A DNA stretch of 50,130 nucleotides, taken from the NCBI GenBank assembly GCA_022841545.1, contig JALHRF010000010.1, forward strand, positions 1-50,130. The letters are read 5' to 3'. The translations under genes were made by a program, and so were the position numbers. Within the stretch, counting starts at the first letter, position 1; each line of letters begins with the position of its first letter. The DNA comes from Bauldia sp. (GTDB lineage Bacteria > Pseudomonadota > Alphaproteobacteria > Rhizobiales > Kaistiaceae). Of the stretch, positions 33,860 to 42,966 are shown piece by piece. Below the pieces are notes generated by a model that saw only the letters and a program-made list of their open reading frames with translations, was not told the DNA's origin and did not search any database.

Positions 33860-35296
33860 TTGGTTCGGCGCGATTATAAATACGTTATATTCTTCTCGAT
33901 CTTGATCGTATTCGCGGTCACTCTTCGAACGGTATTCACCATACCCGTGGAGGTTGGTGGCGATACGATCAAGAAGTGGCTGTTCGTCAAGGATCTGATC
34001 GAGGGGGTCCCGATCGACAAGATTCTGGCCGATCATCACACCGCGCGATGGGGCGTCAATCTCCCCTCCAGTCTTATTGCAGCGTTATTGGGGACGTCTT
34101 GGTTTGTTTATTATTTGATACCTGTACTATTTTTCGCGCTACTTCTCGTAGCCTCAATATTTATCTTCGTGAAGGCCTATCCAAAAGATAGAAATGGAAT
34201 TCTTTTTGCGTATTGCTTGTTTGTTTTGCTGCTCTATGGCGATCCGACTTACGTCAGGTCCACCGGACAGCTTATGCCATTCATCTTCGTGGCGGTTTAT
34301 ATATTGCTTCACATAGTCTTCGTTTGGAGGAGCGTTAGAAGTCGAAGCCAGTTTGATATATTGCTGGCGGCATTTTTCATGTTTCTCGCGTACGGCGCAA
34401 AGGAAACGTCGCTCTTTTATGCGCCTGGCTCGGCCGTGTATGTATTTATAGCGTTGGGATGGCGAAGGGGGCTGCCAGTTGTTGGCGGCATGGCTCTATA
34501 TGGGCTGCTTCTGATCGGGTTAGAGACCTTGTTATTGTCTGCAATCTTCGGCGAGCCGACGACTCGTATGAGTTTGCTCATGATTCACCTCGGCAATCTG
34601 GATGAGGTCCTGGGTGAGACCTTTGGGGAGGTCGGATTCTGGACGCTGTTTGTGGGCTGGGTCACGCTTCCGCTCTACACGACGATCCTTTTCGTTGGCG
34701 CGCTGGCTAGCACGGTGTTCCTCCTCGTCAAGGCGATGAGAGGGGATCGTGCCGCGATCGAGATTATTCCGGGGTTGCTGTTCCTCTCCTACGGGCTGAT
34801 TCACACGTTCGCCCTGAAATCCATCGACCCGCTGGTTCCTTTCGTACCGCCAAAGTCAAAATACTTCGCCGACCTCGTGCCCTGGGCGGCCATGTCGGTT
34901 GCTTTCGCGGCCCGCGACATCGTCGGCCGGGCGCCGGCCGGGCGGCGCCAACCGCTCGCGGCGGGTCTGATCGTCCTCAGCTTCATCGCCTGCGCCGTGT
35001 CCCTGTCGACTCCGCGACAGTGGAGGAACGCCTATCCGGCGAGCGGCGCGTGGATGTGGCATTCCGACCAGACTTATGCCTTTGTCAGCCGTGCGGTGAA
35101 AATCGGTGTTCCGATCAAGGGACTGCCGTCAGCCGAGCGTATGCTCGAGAAGCTGATTGGGGTCGAACTCGTGTACAAGGGAAATGGTGTGTTCGTTGCC
35201 GCCAATCGTTCCCAAGCGAAAATTGAGGTCAAGGCGACGCAATGCATCAGGGTGGATCGACGTTTCGAATTCGTGAAATGCGATTCAAAGATATGA
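33860..35296 (+). CDS. Polytopic membrane protein of a glycolipid cluster
   Basis: A protein of about 478 residues with ten or more hydrophobic helices separated by short loops and a soluble C-terminal tail. The region after the first helix, EVGGDTIKKWLFVKDLIEGV, resembles the first extracytoplasmic loop of GT-C/ArnT-like glycosyltransferases, where an acidic residue is catalytic. The first half is visibly more AT-rich than its neighbours and uses codons such as TTA, ATA and AGA that are rare elsewhere in the window, which suggests acquisition by transfer. The start is uncertain: I propose TTG 33860 just before a basic segment and the first helix; the frame is open to 33722. The GT2 gene follows immediately. 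Confidence 0.75.
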   Translation: MVRRDYKYVIFFSILIVFAVTLRTVFTIPVEVGGDTIKKWLFVKDLIEGVPIDKILADHHTARWGVNLPSSLIAALLGTSWFVYYLIPVLFFALLLVASIFIFVKAYPKDRNGILFAYCLFVLLLYGDPTYVRSTGQLMPFIFVAVYILLHIVFVWRSVRSRSQFDILLAAFFMFLAYGAKETSLFYAPGSAVYVFIALGWRRGLPVVGGMALYGLLLIGLETLLLSAIFGEPTTRMSLLMIHLGNLDEVLGETFGEVGFWTLFVGWVTLPLYTTILFVGALASTVFLLVKAMRGDRAAIEIIPGLLFLSYGLIHTFALKSIDPLVPFVPPKSKYFADLVPWAAMSVAFAARDIVGRAPAGRRQPLAAGLIVLSFIACAVSLSTPRQWRNAYPASGAWMWHSDQTYAFVSRAVKIGVPIKGLPSAERMLEKLIGVELVYKGNGVFVAANRSQAKIEVKATQCIRVDRRFEFVKCDSKI

Positions 35297-35300
35297 AATT

Positions 35301-36293
35301 GTGATGGGGCGCTTTGCGAAACTGATCATTCAGATTCCCTGCCTCAATGAGGCCGAGACGCTGCCGGTGACGCTGGCAGATCTGCCCAGACATCTGGAGG
35401 GATTCGACAAGGTCGAATGGCTCGTCGTCGACGACGGCAGCACCGACGATACGGTCGGTGTGGCGCGCCGGAACGGCGTGGACCATGTCGTTTCCCTCGG
35501 GCGGAATCAGGGGCTGGCGCGGGCGTTCATGGCCGGCATCGAAGCCTGCCTCAAACTTGGGGCAGACGTGATCGTCAACACCGACGCCGACAACCAGTAC
35601 TCCGCCCGATCAATTCCGGCCCTGGTTCGCCCGATCCTTGACGGCAAGGCGATGGTGGTCGTCGGCGTTCGGCCTATTGCCACCATCGAACACTTCTCTC
35701 CGGTCAAGAAGCAGCTTCAGAAACTGGGAAGCTGGGCGGTGCGCATGGCCAGCGGAACCAAGATCGACGACGCGCCCAGCGGATTTCGCGCCATCCATCG
35801 CGATGCCGCCATCAGGATGAACGTCTTCAACAGCTACACCTACACGCTGGAAACCATCATCCAGGCTGGCCGCCGAAATGTTCCCATCGTCGCGGTGCCG
35901 ATCGAGGTCAACGGCTACCTTCGCCCCTCACGGCTGATTTCCAGCATACCGAACTATATCCGGCGCTCCGTCCTCACCATTCTCAGGATCTTCGTCGTCT
36001 ACAAGCCTCTTCGGTTTTTTGGCGTGCTGGCGCTGATCGTTGCGGTGCCGGCGATCATTGCGGTCGGTCGGTTCTTCTATTTCTATCTCGTCGGCGAGGG
36101 CGATGGTCACGTTCAGTCGCTCGTGCTTGCCGGCGTCCTGTTCATGATCGCCGGCCTCCTCGCCGTGAGTGGCCTGCTTGCGGATCTGATCGCAACCAAT
36201 CGCGCGCTGCTTGAAGAGATTCGGGTCCGGCTGCTGACCCAGGAGATCGATCGCGTCAGAGCGGGCATGGGAGACGACGACGCTCGAAAGTGA
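35301..36293 (+). CDS. Family 2 glycosyltransferase, membrane-anchored
   Basis: A 330-residue GT2 enzyme of the dolichyl-phosphate mannosyltransferase-like group. The GT-A fold shows IIQIPCLNEAETLPVTLADL (9-28), WLVVDDGSTDDT (about 46-57) and VIVNTDADNQYSARSI (about 92-107, with the metal-binding D-x-D). Two C-terminal helices (about 235-260 and 272-298) anchor it, as in polyprenyl-phosphate glycosyltransferases. GTG 35301 is followed directly by ATG 35304, and either may be used. It starts four bases after the polytopic protein ends, so the genes are cotranscribed. It probably charges a lipid carrier with a sugar that the neighbouring membrane proteins use. Confidence 0.92.
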   Translation: MMGRFAKLIIQIPCLNEAETLPVTLADLPRHLEGFDKVEWLVVDDGSTDDTVGVARRNGVDHVVSLGRNQGLARAFMAGIEACLKLGADVIVNTDADNQYSARSIPALVRPILDGKAMVVVGVRPIATIEHFSPVKKQLQKLGSWAVRMASGTKIDDAPSGFRAIHRDAAIRMNVFNSYTYTLETIIQAGRRNVPIVAVPIEVNGYLRPSRLISSIPNYIRRSVLTILRIFVVYKPLRFFGVLALIVAVPAIIAVGRFFYFYLVGEGDGHVQSLVLAGVLFMIAGLLAVSGLLADLIATNRALLEEIRVRLLTQEIDRVRAGMGDDDARK

Positions 36294-36484
36294 GGCGGTC
36301 GAACCGCGCGACACCGTCGCGGGCAATTGCGGCGGGTCCATCGGGATGCTCCGCAGCCAGTTTTGATGGGGTGGCGATACGGCGTCCGCTACCCTCGACG
36401 ATGGTTCTGTGCAAAGTGCGCGGCTGAGCCGTTCAGCGCTGGGCTGGCTGCAGACGTTATTCGGGCGAAGGGCTTCAACAAGGC

Positions 36485-37582
36485 ATGACGAAGGAGGCTG
36501 CGGAGGCGTCGCCGACGGCACCGGGATACCGGCGATTCGATCGTTGGCTGGCCCGGCTCGGCGCCTACAGGAGAGTCGCGAATGTCGTCGGCATCGTGCT
36601 CATTGTCGGCGCGCTCGCCTTGATTGCTTACGAACTTCAGACGCGTGCCGCCCAGCTTTCCAAGTTCACCGACCCCTCGTTTCTGCTGCTGCTCGCCACG
36701 GCGATCCTTGTCTGCGGCGTGTCAACGCTCTTGCTCGTGGCCGGCTGGCGTCTGGCGTTGCTCGCGATCTCGCCCCGGAGAATGCCGGTGCGCGAGGCGA
36801 TTTCCATCTACGGGCGTTCCAACGTCCTGAAGTACCTGCCGACCAAGGTGCTTCACCTCGCCGGCCGTTACGCACTTCTGCTCGCACGGGGATTCTCGCA
36901 TCGGGCGATCATCACATCGACGGCGGTCGAGCACGGTCTGCTGGCCTCCGCGGCGTTGTTGCTGGCGATCATCTTCGGGTTGCCGGCCCTCATCCAGAAC
37001 GTTTCGGGCTTCGTGGAAGACCCGACAGCCGTCGTCGTCCTCATGACGACGGGCGTCGTCGCGATGCTGGCGGTGACCGGCCTGATATTCGTTGCCGGCG
37101 TGCGCGAACGCTCCACGTCGGCTGCGATCGGGATGTTGACGGCCGCGGGGCTCTCATACCTCGTTTATTTCCTGATCCTCGGGGCCATTGCGGCGTCGCT
37201 TGCCGTCACGGATGTCGAGCCCCTGACCCTTGATGACTACCTCACCATGACGGGCATCGTTTCGGCCGCCTTCGTCATTGGGTTGCTGACCCCGTTGGTC
37301 CCCGCTGGCCTGGGTGTCCGCGAGGCCGTGATTGTGCTCGCGATGAACGCCACGCATCTCTCGGCCAGCGCCATCACGGTTTCGCTCGGCCTGCGGGTTG
37401 CGACCCTTGGCGGGGACCTGCTCCTCGGGGTCGTGGGCCTCCTGCTGGCGCGCGGCGGCGCGGCTGCCCCGTCGTCGTCCGGCGACGGATCGCCGGCGGG
37501 CCCCGTTCCGTCCGGCCTGGACGATCGCGGTGCGCCGGCGCACGAATCATCGCCTCCGCCCGCCCAGCCATCCCCGCATTGA
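36485..37582 (+). CDS. Lysylphosphatidylglycerol synthase transmembrane/flippase-like protein
   Basis: A 365-residue membrane protein with about eight helices, matching the LPG synthase transmembrane (UPF0104/AglD-type) family. The motif SIYGRSNVLKYLPTKVLHLA (about 107-126) corresponds to the family's N-x-x-K-Y-x-P segment, and VIGLLTPLVPAGLGVREAVI (about 264-283) to the G-x-x-P-x-G-x-G-x-R-E segment. The last 40 residues are a Pro/Ser/Gly-rich disordered tail. Such proteins are linked to lipid flipping or glycolipid synthesis and often accompany GT2 genes, as here. It follows the GT2 gene after 190 bases with no gene between. Confidence 0.88.
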   Translation: MTKEAAEASPTAPGYRRFDRWLARLGAYRRVANVVGIVLIVGALALIAYELQTRAAQLSKFTDPSFLLLLATAILVCGVSTLLLVAGWRLALLAISPRRMPVREAISIYGRSNVLKYLPTKVLHLAGRYALLLARGFSHRAIITSTAVEHGLLASAALLLAIIFGLPALIQNVSGFVEDPTAVVVLMTTGVVAMLAVTGLIFVAGVRERSTSAAIGMLTAAGLSYLVYFLILGAIAASLAVTDVEPLTLDDYLTMTGIVSAAFVIGLLTPLVPAGLGVREAVIVLAMNATHLSASAITVSLGLRVATLGGDLLLGVVGLLLARGGAAAPSSSGDGSPAGPVPSGLDDRGAPAHESSPPPAQPSPH

Positions 37583-37738
37583 ACCGCGCGCTTCGGACGC
37601 GACAAGCGCAGTGTGACCGTCAGGCCGGACCCGGTCTGTCACCCGGCCCGCCGCTGCTGACAGCCCCTGTCAACAGGCCGTGCGAGTGCCTATCTTCACC
37701 GTCTCCCATTTGCTGTTGCGATCGCCCATAGTCCGCTC

Positions 37739-40525
37739 ATGCCGCGCCAGAAACCCGGATTCGCCGAGGCCCCGCAGAAGGCCATCAAGACTGCCCGTGG
37801 CACGTCCATGGGCGGCAAGGGGACCGCGCGCGAGCGGGCCGCCGCCGGCCTCAACCCCGTGCCCGGCATCGACATGTCGCTCGAGGATGCCGAGGCCTTC
37901 CTCGCCACGCTGAAGCCCGAGCCGGTCGCGGAAGCGCCGCGCCGCAGGTCCGATGCCGGCTCGTCCGGCGGACTGGCGCCGATCCCGGCCGATGCGGTCA
38001 CCGCGACGGTGCAGGCGCTGTCGGCGCTGATCGAGACCGGCCGGCCCGAGTTCCGCGACAAGACCTGGGTGCCGCACCGTCCGCCCCGGCCCGAGAAGTC
38101 CGAGGGCGGCGTCCCGCTCCGCATCGTCTCCGAGTTCGAGCCGAAGGGCGACCAGCCGACGGCGATCGCCGATCTGGTGGCGGGTGTCATGGCGCAGGAG
38201 CGCGACCAGGTGCTCCTCGGCGTCACCGGCTCGGGCAAGACCTACACGGCCGCCAAGGTGATCGAGGCGACGCAGCGCCCGGCGCTGATCCTCGCGCCGA
38301 ACAAGACGCTCGCCGCCCAGCTCTATGGCGAGTTCAAGTCGTTCTTCCCGGAGAACGCCGTCGAGTATTTCGTCTCCTATTACGACTACTACCAGCCCGA
38401 GGCCTACGTCCCGCGCACCGACACCTATATCGAGAAGGAATCGACGATCAACGAGCAGATCGACCGCATGCGCCACTCGGCGACGCGGTCGCTCCTGGAG
38501 CGCGACGACGTCATCATCGTCGCCTCGGTGTCCTGCATCTACGGCATCGGCTCGGTCGAGACCTATACGGCGATGACCTTCGCGCTCACCATCGGCGAGC
38601 GGATCGACCAGCGCCAGCTCATCGCCGACCTCGTCGCGCTCCAGTACAAGCGGAGCGACGCCGATTTCCGCCGCGGCACGTTCCGGGTCCGCGGCGACAC
38701 CATCGACCTGTTCCCGGCCCACCTCGAGGACCGCGCCTGGCGCATCGCGCTGTTCGGCGACGAGATCGAGTCGATCGTCGAGTTCGACCCGCTCACCGGC
38801 CGGGCCTACGGCCAGCTCAAGACCGTGAAGGTCTACGCCAATTCCCACTACGTCACGCCCCGGCCGACCCTGGCCCAGGCGGTCAAGAGCATCCGCGAGG
38901 AGCTGAAGTTCCGCCTTGACGAGCTGATCGCCGCCGGACGGCTGCTGGAGGCGCAGCGGCTGGAGCAGCGCACGCGCTTCGACCTCGAGATGATCGAGGC
39001 CACCGGTTCCTGCGCCGGCATCGAGAACTACAGCCGTTACCTCACCGGCCGCCAGCCCGGCGAGCCGCCGCCAACCCTGTTCGAGTACCTGCCCGACAAC
39101 GCGCTGGTCTTCGTCGACGAGAGCCACGTCACCGTGCCGCAGATCGGCGGCATGTATCGCGGCGACTTCCGCCGCAAGGCGACGCTGGCCGAGTACGGTT
39201 TCCGCCTGCCGTCCTGCATGGACAACCGCCCGCTCCGCTTCGAGGAGTGGGACCTGATGCGGCCGCAGACAATGTATGTCTCGGCGACGCCGGGCAACTG
39301 GGAGATGGACCGCACCGGCGGCGTCTTCACCGAGCAGGTGATCCGCCCCACCGGGCTGATCGATCCGCCGGTCGAGGTGCGGCCGGCGAAGACCCAGGTC
39401 GACGACCTCCTCGGCGAGGTCAAGGAGGTGGCGCTCAAGGGCTACCGCTCGCTGGTCACGGTGCTGACCAAGCGCATGGCCGAGGACCTCACCGAATACC
39501 TCCACGAGCATGGCGTCCGCGTCCGCTACATGCATTCCGACGTCGAGACGCTGGAGCGCATCGAGATCATCCGCGATCTTCGCCTCGGCGCCTTCGACGC
39601 GCTGGTCGGCATCAATCTGCTGCGCGAGGGCCTCGACATCCCGGAATGCGCGCTGGTCGCCATCCTCGATGCCGACAAGGAGGGCTTCCTGCGCTCCGAG
39701 ACGTCGCTGATCCAGACCATCGGCCGCGCCGCACGGAACGTCGACGGCAAGGTCATCCTCTACGCCGACAAGGTCACCGGCTCGATGGAGCGGGCGATGG
39801 CCGAGACCGGCCGCCGCCGCGAGAAGCAGGCGGCCTACAATGCCGAGCACGGCATCACGCCCGAGAGCATCAAGAAGTCGATCGGCGACATCATGTCGTC
39901 GGTCTACGAACAGGACCACGTCACCGTCTCGACCGGCCTCGGCGAGGACGAGGGCGCCTTCATCGGCCACAATCTCAAGGCCACCCTCGCCGACCTCGAG
40001 AAGCGCATGCGCGACGCCGCCGCCGACCTCGAGTTCGAGGAGGCCGCCCGCCTCCGCGACGAGATCAAGCGCCTCGAGCACATGGAACTCGCCATCGCCG
40101 ACGACCCCCTCGCCCGCACCCCGGGCGAGGATGGCGGCGGTTCCGGCTCGAGCCGTCGCCGTTCGTCAGCCGGCGGCGACGCAACGTCCCCTCTCCCCGG
40201 CGGGGAGAGGGACAGGGTGAGGGGGCTCCAGGCCGCTCCAGGCAAAAGCGCCAAGGTCCGCAAGAACACCCTCGACGAGATGACCGTCCGCCGCACCGAG
40301 GTGCCGCTCGCGCAGCGCCCCCGCAAGCCCGACCTCGCCGTCATGGGCCCCGGCACCGACACCGAGGTCCCGCTCCCCTCCCGCCCGCACAAGCCGAGCC
40401 TCGACGAGATGCACGGCATCGAGGAAGTCCCGCTGTCCGAGGCCGGCCCCTACAAGCCCCGCCCCCGCGGCCGCTCCATCGCCGGCCGCCCCGGCAGCGA
40501 CGTCGGCAAGGGCGGACGGCGGTGA
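37739..40525 (+). CDS. uvrB: Excinuclease ABC subunit UvrB
   Basis: A 928-residue UvrB, about 250 residues longer than the E. coli protein. The canonical core starts near residue 129 ([15 protein letters not shown]), with Walker A GVTGSGKT (161-168), the beta-hairpin [20 protein letters not shown], helicase motifs such as [15 protein letters not shown], and [20 protein letters not shown]. The UVR domain for UvrC contact is near 740-775. N-terminal and C-terminal extensions are usual in rhizobial UvrB. The C-terminal one carries repeated [14 protein letters not shown] units. Oddly, a REP-like palindrome lies in frame at 40189-40211 and is translated as [13 protein letters not shown] (about 818-830). 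It recognises DNA damage with UvrA and loads UvrC. Confidence 0.97.
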   Translation: MPRQKPGFAEAPQKAIKTARGTSMGGKGTARERAAAGLNPVPGIDMSLEDAEAFLATLKPEPVAEAPRRRSDAGSSGGLAPIPADAVTATVQALSALIETGRPEFRDKTWVPHRPPRPEKSEGGVPLRIVSEFEPKGDQPTAIADLVAGVMAQERDQVLLGVTGSGKTYTAAKVIEATQRPALILAPNKTLAAQLYGEFKSFFPENAVEYFVSYYDYYQPEAYVPRTDTYIEKESTINEQIDRMRHSATRSLLERDDVIIVASVSCIYGIGSVETYTAMTFALTIGERIDQRQLIADLVALQYKRSDADFRRGTFRVRGDTIDLFPAHLEDRAWRIALFGDEIESIVEFDPLTGRAYGQLKTVKVYANSHYVTPRPTLAQAVKSIREELKFRLDELIAAGRLLEAQRLEQRTRFDLEMIEATGSCAGIENYSRYLTGRQPGEPPPTLFEYLPDNALVFVDESHVTVPQIGGMYRGDFRRKATLAEYGFRLPSCMDNRPLRFEEWDLMRPQTMYVSATPGNWEMDRTGGVFTEQVIRPTGLIDPPVEVRPAKTQVDDLLGEVKEVALKGYRSLVTVLTKRMAEDLTEYLHEHGVRVRYMHSDVETLERIEIIRDLRLGAFDALVGINLLREGLDIPECALVAILDADKEGFLRSETSLIQTIGRAARNVDGKVILYADKVTGSMERAMAETGRRREKQAAYNAEHGITPESIKKSIGDIMSSVYEQDHVTVSTGLGEDEGAFIGHNLKATLADLEKRMRDAAADLEFEEAARLRDEIKRLEHMELAIADDPLARTPGEDGGGSGSSRRRSSAGGDATSPLPGGERDRVRGLQAAPGKSAKVRKNTLDEMTVRRTEVPLAQRPRKPDLAVMGPGTDTEVPLPSRPHKPSLDEMHGIEEVPLSEAGPYKPRPRGRSIAGRPGSDVGKGGRR
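40189..40216 (+). repeat. REP-like palindrome inside the uvrB reading frame
   Basis: CCCTCTCCCC (40189-40198), loop GGC, GGGGAGAGGG (40202-40211): a perfect 10-bp stem followed by ACAGGG. The same element occurs outside genes at 7857-7881. It keeps the uvrB frame open and lies in the poorly conserved tail after the UVR domain. Confidence 0.75.
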
Positions 40526-40877
40526 GGTATAGAGAAGACACAGTGCCGCCGAGACGGCCGGGGTAGAGGTAGTAGCCGGTAAGACGCTTCGTCTCGTCTG
40601 CGACGGAAAGCACTCCCTTCGCATACGAATGTTCTTCCCCACTTGAGCCCAAGGTGTATGCGAGCCTTGTCAGGCTCGTCGAGGAAAACGAGCGCGAGAT
40701 TGTCGATCTAAAGTCTCGGGACCACGTCAATATCCAAAATTTCATGTGGGTTGTCGGCAGATGGCCGAAGAGTGACACCCACGTCTCGAACGGAACGCTG
40801 GTGGGAGGGTAAACGAGCATGGAAGAGAGTGTCGACGAGGTCTGGCAATCTGGCTATCTGATGGCTATATTCCGGCC
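40526..40877. other. Gap between uvrB and vapB with a gene remnant
   Basis: About 350 bases that are visibly less GC-rich than uvrB and the DUF1697 gene. The only coding signal is the tail of an apparent gene remnant (ending at 40812). Nothing else was seen. Confidence 0.5.
40654..40812 (+). pseudogene. Possible remnant of a protein-coding gene
   Basis: An open frame, closed upstream by TAG near 40572, reads ...FAYECSSPLEPKVYASLVRL, VEENEREIVDLKSRDHVNIQ and NFMWVVGRWPKSDTHVSNGT before TAA at 40812. It has natural amino acid composition but no start with a ribosome binding site; GTG 40654 is the only reasonable one and gives 52 residues. This looks like the surviving C-terminus of a larger gene. 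I do not recognise the family. Confidence 0.3.
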
Positions 40878-41126
40878 ATGAGCACCCATAGCGTCGCGGA
40901 AGCCAGGAACCGCCTGTCCGAACTGATCGACCGCGCGCTCGCCGGCGAAGGCGTGACCATCACACGTCATGGCCACCCGGTGGTCGAGTTGAAGCCGATA
41001 ACCGCGGCTCCCGGTCCCGTGACGGCCCAGGATCTCGATTGGCTGGCCGCACGTCGCGTCGGTCAGCGAGGACCCGAGGACGCCGGCGCATTCGTCAGCC
41101 GCATGCGCGACGAGGAGGAGCGTTGA
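40878..41126 (+). CDS. Phd/YefM-type antitoxin (VapB-like)
   Basis: An 82-residue antitoxin. The N-terminal MSTHSVAEARNRLSELIDRA (1-20) and GEGVTITRHGHPVVELKPI (about 23-41) form the Phd/YefM DNA-binding and dimerisation fold. The remainder, with LDWLAARRVGQRGPEDAGAF, is the toxin-neutralising tail. It overlaps the PIN toxin gene by four bases (TTGA), the typical coupled order of antitoxin first. It should repress its own promoter with the toxin. The AT-richer DNA before it may contain that promoter. Confidence 0.92.
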   Translation: MSTHSVAEARNRLSELIDRALAGEGVTITRHGHPVVELKPITAAPGPVTAQDLDWLAARRVGQRGPEDAGAFVSRMRDEEER

Positions 41127-41545
41127 GCGTCTATCTCGATGCCAGCGTGCTCGTGGCATTGTTCACCGACGACCTGTTTACCGCCGAAGCTGATGCGTTC
41201 CTGCGAAGAAATCCGTCCAGGATCGTTCTTGCCGATTTCGCCGCCGCCGAGTTCGCGTCGTCGGTATCGCGAAAGGTCCGCATGCGGAGGCTTTCACACA
41301 GCGACGCCCGAACGGCGCTTTCAACGTTCGACGCGTGGACGATTCGGACGGCCGAGCGCGTCGAGGTCGCGCCGGGTGACATCGCCGCCGCAACGCTTTT
41401 CCTCCGGCGGCTCGACCTGACGCTTCGGACGGCTGACGCGATCAACCTAGCCATCGCCCAGCGTCTGGGCGTCGAGATTGCGAGCTTCGATCAGAAGATG
41501 ATCGAGAGTGCAGCCGCGCTGGGGATCGCGACGGCCGCCGTTTGA
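41123..41545 (+). CDS. PIN domain toxin (VapC-like)
   Basis: A 140-residue PIN-domain ribonuclease. TTG 41123 has GAGGAGGAG directly upstream and overlaps the antitoxin stop. The acidic active-site residues are present: YLDASVLVALF (about 4-14, first Asp), AAAEFASSVSRK (about 41-52, Glu), and LRTADAINLAIAQRLG (about 104-119, Asp), with ASFDQKMIESAAALGI at the end. VapC toxins cleave tRNA or rRNA in many bacteria; the target here is unknown. No residue loss suggests inactivation. Confidence 0.93.
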   Translation: MSVYLDASVLVALFTDDLFTAEADAFLRRNPSRIVLADFAAAEFASSVSRKVRMRRLSHSDARTALSTFDAWTIRTAERVEVAPGDIAAATLFLRRLDLTLRTADAINLAIAQRLGVEIASFDQKMIESAAALGIATAAV

Positions 41546-41648
41546 AGAATCGCGTGTCGCAGCATTCCGCAGTGTGTGGGCCCGATTTGACGAGTGCCTT
41601 CCCACCTCGTCATCTGCCACGCCCCGAACGATCCGAGAGCGATCGCCA

Positions 41649-42203
41649 ATGTCCCTTCACGTCGCCTTCCTCCGCGGTGTCGGCTGGCCGAAGCCGGCGC
41701 GCGGCGATGACCTGAAGGCCTGCCTCGGCGCCGCCGGCTACGATCGCGTCCGGCCGGTGATGGCGACGGGCAACGTCATCTTCGGCCCCGGCCGGAAGCG
41801 CAAGCGGCCGGAGGAGGGCGCGATCAGCGCGCTCATCGCCGAGCACTTCGGCTACACGCTGCCGGCCATCCTCCGCCCCGCCGATGCCGTCGCGAAGATG
41901 GTCGCCGACGATCCCTTCGCCGGCGTCGACCAGAAGCGCCTGACCCGCTTCGTCGCGCTGCTCGCCGCCGATGCCCCGCCCGTCTCGGCCTTTGGCGATC
42001 CGCCGCGGGGCGCCGGCTATCGCCTCATTGACCGCCGGGACCGCGACCTCCTCTTCGTCATCGACCGCGAGGTGGTGAAGACGCCCGACCTGATGGCAAA
42101 GCTGGAGCGCGCCTTCGACAAGCGGCTGACCACCCGCAACTGGAGCACGATGGAGAAGGTGGCGGCGGCATTGCGCGCGCTGGACGAAACACCGCGAATG
42201 TGA
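41649..42203 (+). CDS. DUF1697 domain-containing protein
   Basis: A 184-residue protein of the DUF1697 family, recognised by HVAFLRGVGWPKPARGDDLK (4-23), VMATGNVIFGPGRKRKRPEE (about 38-57), and the C-terminal TRNWSTMEKVAAAL. In other members the first block reads AFLRGINVG, so the second half of that motif has diverged here. The fold is alpha/beta and no activity is known to me. ATG 41649 is the natural start although the frame is open earlier. It stands alone, between VapBC and the repeat-rich gap. Confidence 0.9.
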   Translation: MSLHVAFLRGVGWPKPARGDDLKACLGAAGYDRVRPVMATGNVIFGPGRKRKRPEEGAISALIAEHFGYTLPAILRPADAVAKMVADDPFAGVDQKRLTRFVALLAADAPPVSAFGDPPRGAGYRLIDRRDRDLLFVIDREVVKTPDLMAKLERAFDKRLTTRNWSTMEKVAAALRALDETPRM

Positions 42204-42286
42204 TCCGGGGCATTCCGCCGTCGTCGCCGACAACACGCCGCAGCGACGCTCCGCTTTTTCGCCCTTCCATCACCCCATCTCCCAAC

Positions 42287-42370
42287 CTGTCATCCCCGGC
42301 GAGCCCGGCCTTGCCGGGCGAGGGAAGGGGACCCAGTAAACGACGTCGGTGACGATCGAAGCGCGGCGAT
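42287..42370 (+). repeat. Dispersed hairpin repeat, copy 2 (with copy 1 at 5229-5310)
   Basis: Same conserved arms as copy 1 (CTGTCATCCCCGGCGAG and GAGGGAAGGGGACCCAGTAA) with a different but still paired stem, GCCCGGC-ctt-GCCGGGC. Compensatory change between copies supports a folded element. Confidence 0.75.
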
Positions 42371-42435
42371 GGTTACTGGGTGCCCGCTTGTAGCGGGATA
42401 ACAGGCTGGGGATTTGGCATGTGCGAGACCTCCCC

Positions 42436-42464
42436 TTGACACCCGGCCGCGATAGGAATATATG
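42436..42464 (+). promoter_or_regulatory. Sigma70-type promoter of candidate RNA B
   Basis: TTGACA (42436-42441), a 17-base spacer, TATATG (42459-42464). The hexamers, spacing and TAGGAATATATG context equal those at 7992-8020, while most of the spacer differs, which is what selection on a promoter would leave. Confidence 0.65.
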
Positions 42465-42470
42465 CCGATA

Positions 42471-42830
42471 ATCCTCGCTCGACGAAGGGGCGTCTACCGG
42501 TGACGGCCAGTTGATGGAGCGAGGATGCGGCGCCCGCGGCGGCCACGAGAGTGGCATCGGGGATGTGCGTTGCCGGTCTCGGCCGCATCCCACGGAGAGG
42601 ACGACGGTCCGAACGTCCCGGGGAGCCCTGAGAAGTCCGCCCACCGCCACTACGAGCGGTCGCCACGATGGATGGCTCAAGGGCGGGGCGTCTGGCCGAA
42701 GGGGAAATCCCGCGGCAAGGCGAGGCCGGGTACGGGCAAAGTGCGCCGTGCCCCACGCCGTCACCCCGTACCGGAAGCGCGGAGCTTGGGGTCGAAAAGA
42801 CGCCGCGGCGGGCGCTCGGACGAGCGCCGT
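42471..42830 (+). ncRNA. Candidate structured RNA, copy B
   Basis: The first 60-70 bases after the promoter share CGCTCGACGA, GGGGCGTCT, GATGGAGCG and TGCGGCG in the same order as copy A. Near the end lies GGCGCTCG-GA-CGAGCGCC (42811-42828), closely similar to the copy A hairpin GGCGCTTCGGAAGCGCC. The middle differs and is longer here. The open frame that runs through this sequence on the plus strand continues antisense across four real genes and is not credible. The next gene is on the opposite strand, so the transcript is not a leader for it. The end is a guess. Confidence 0.4.
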
Positions 42831-42966
42831 CATTAGACTACGGAGTGGCGTTCGCCGAGCGCCCGCCATCCCCTTCGCCAGGCGCGAAGGGCACGAGACG
42901 AGGGCCTTGCCCATGACCCGGAGCGGAATCGCCCGCGGGAACGAGGAGTTGCGGGTCGAAGGCCGG

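Larger units (their letters stand above)
42204..42966. other. Non-coding region with repeat copy 2 and candidate RNA B
   Basis: About 760 bases with no gene I accept. In order: hairpin repeat copy 2 (42287-42370), a small CCCGC/GCGGG hairpin (42382-42397), a promoter like that at 7992 (42436-42464), and a long structured GC-rich stretch with an 8-bp hairpin at 42811-42828. Confidence 0.7.
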
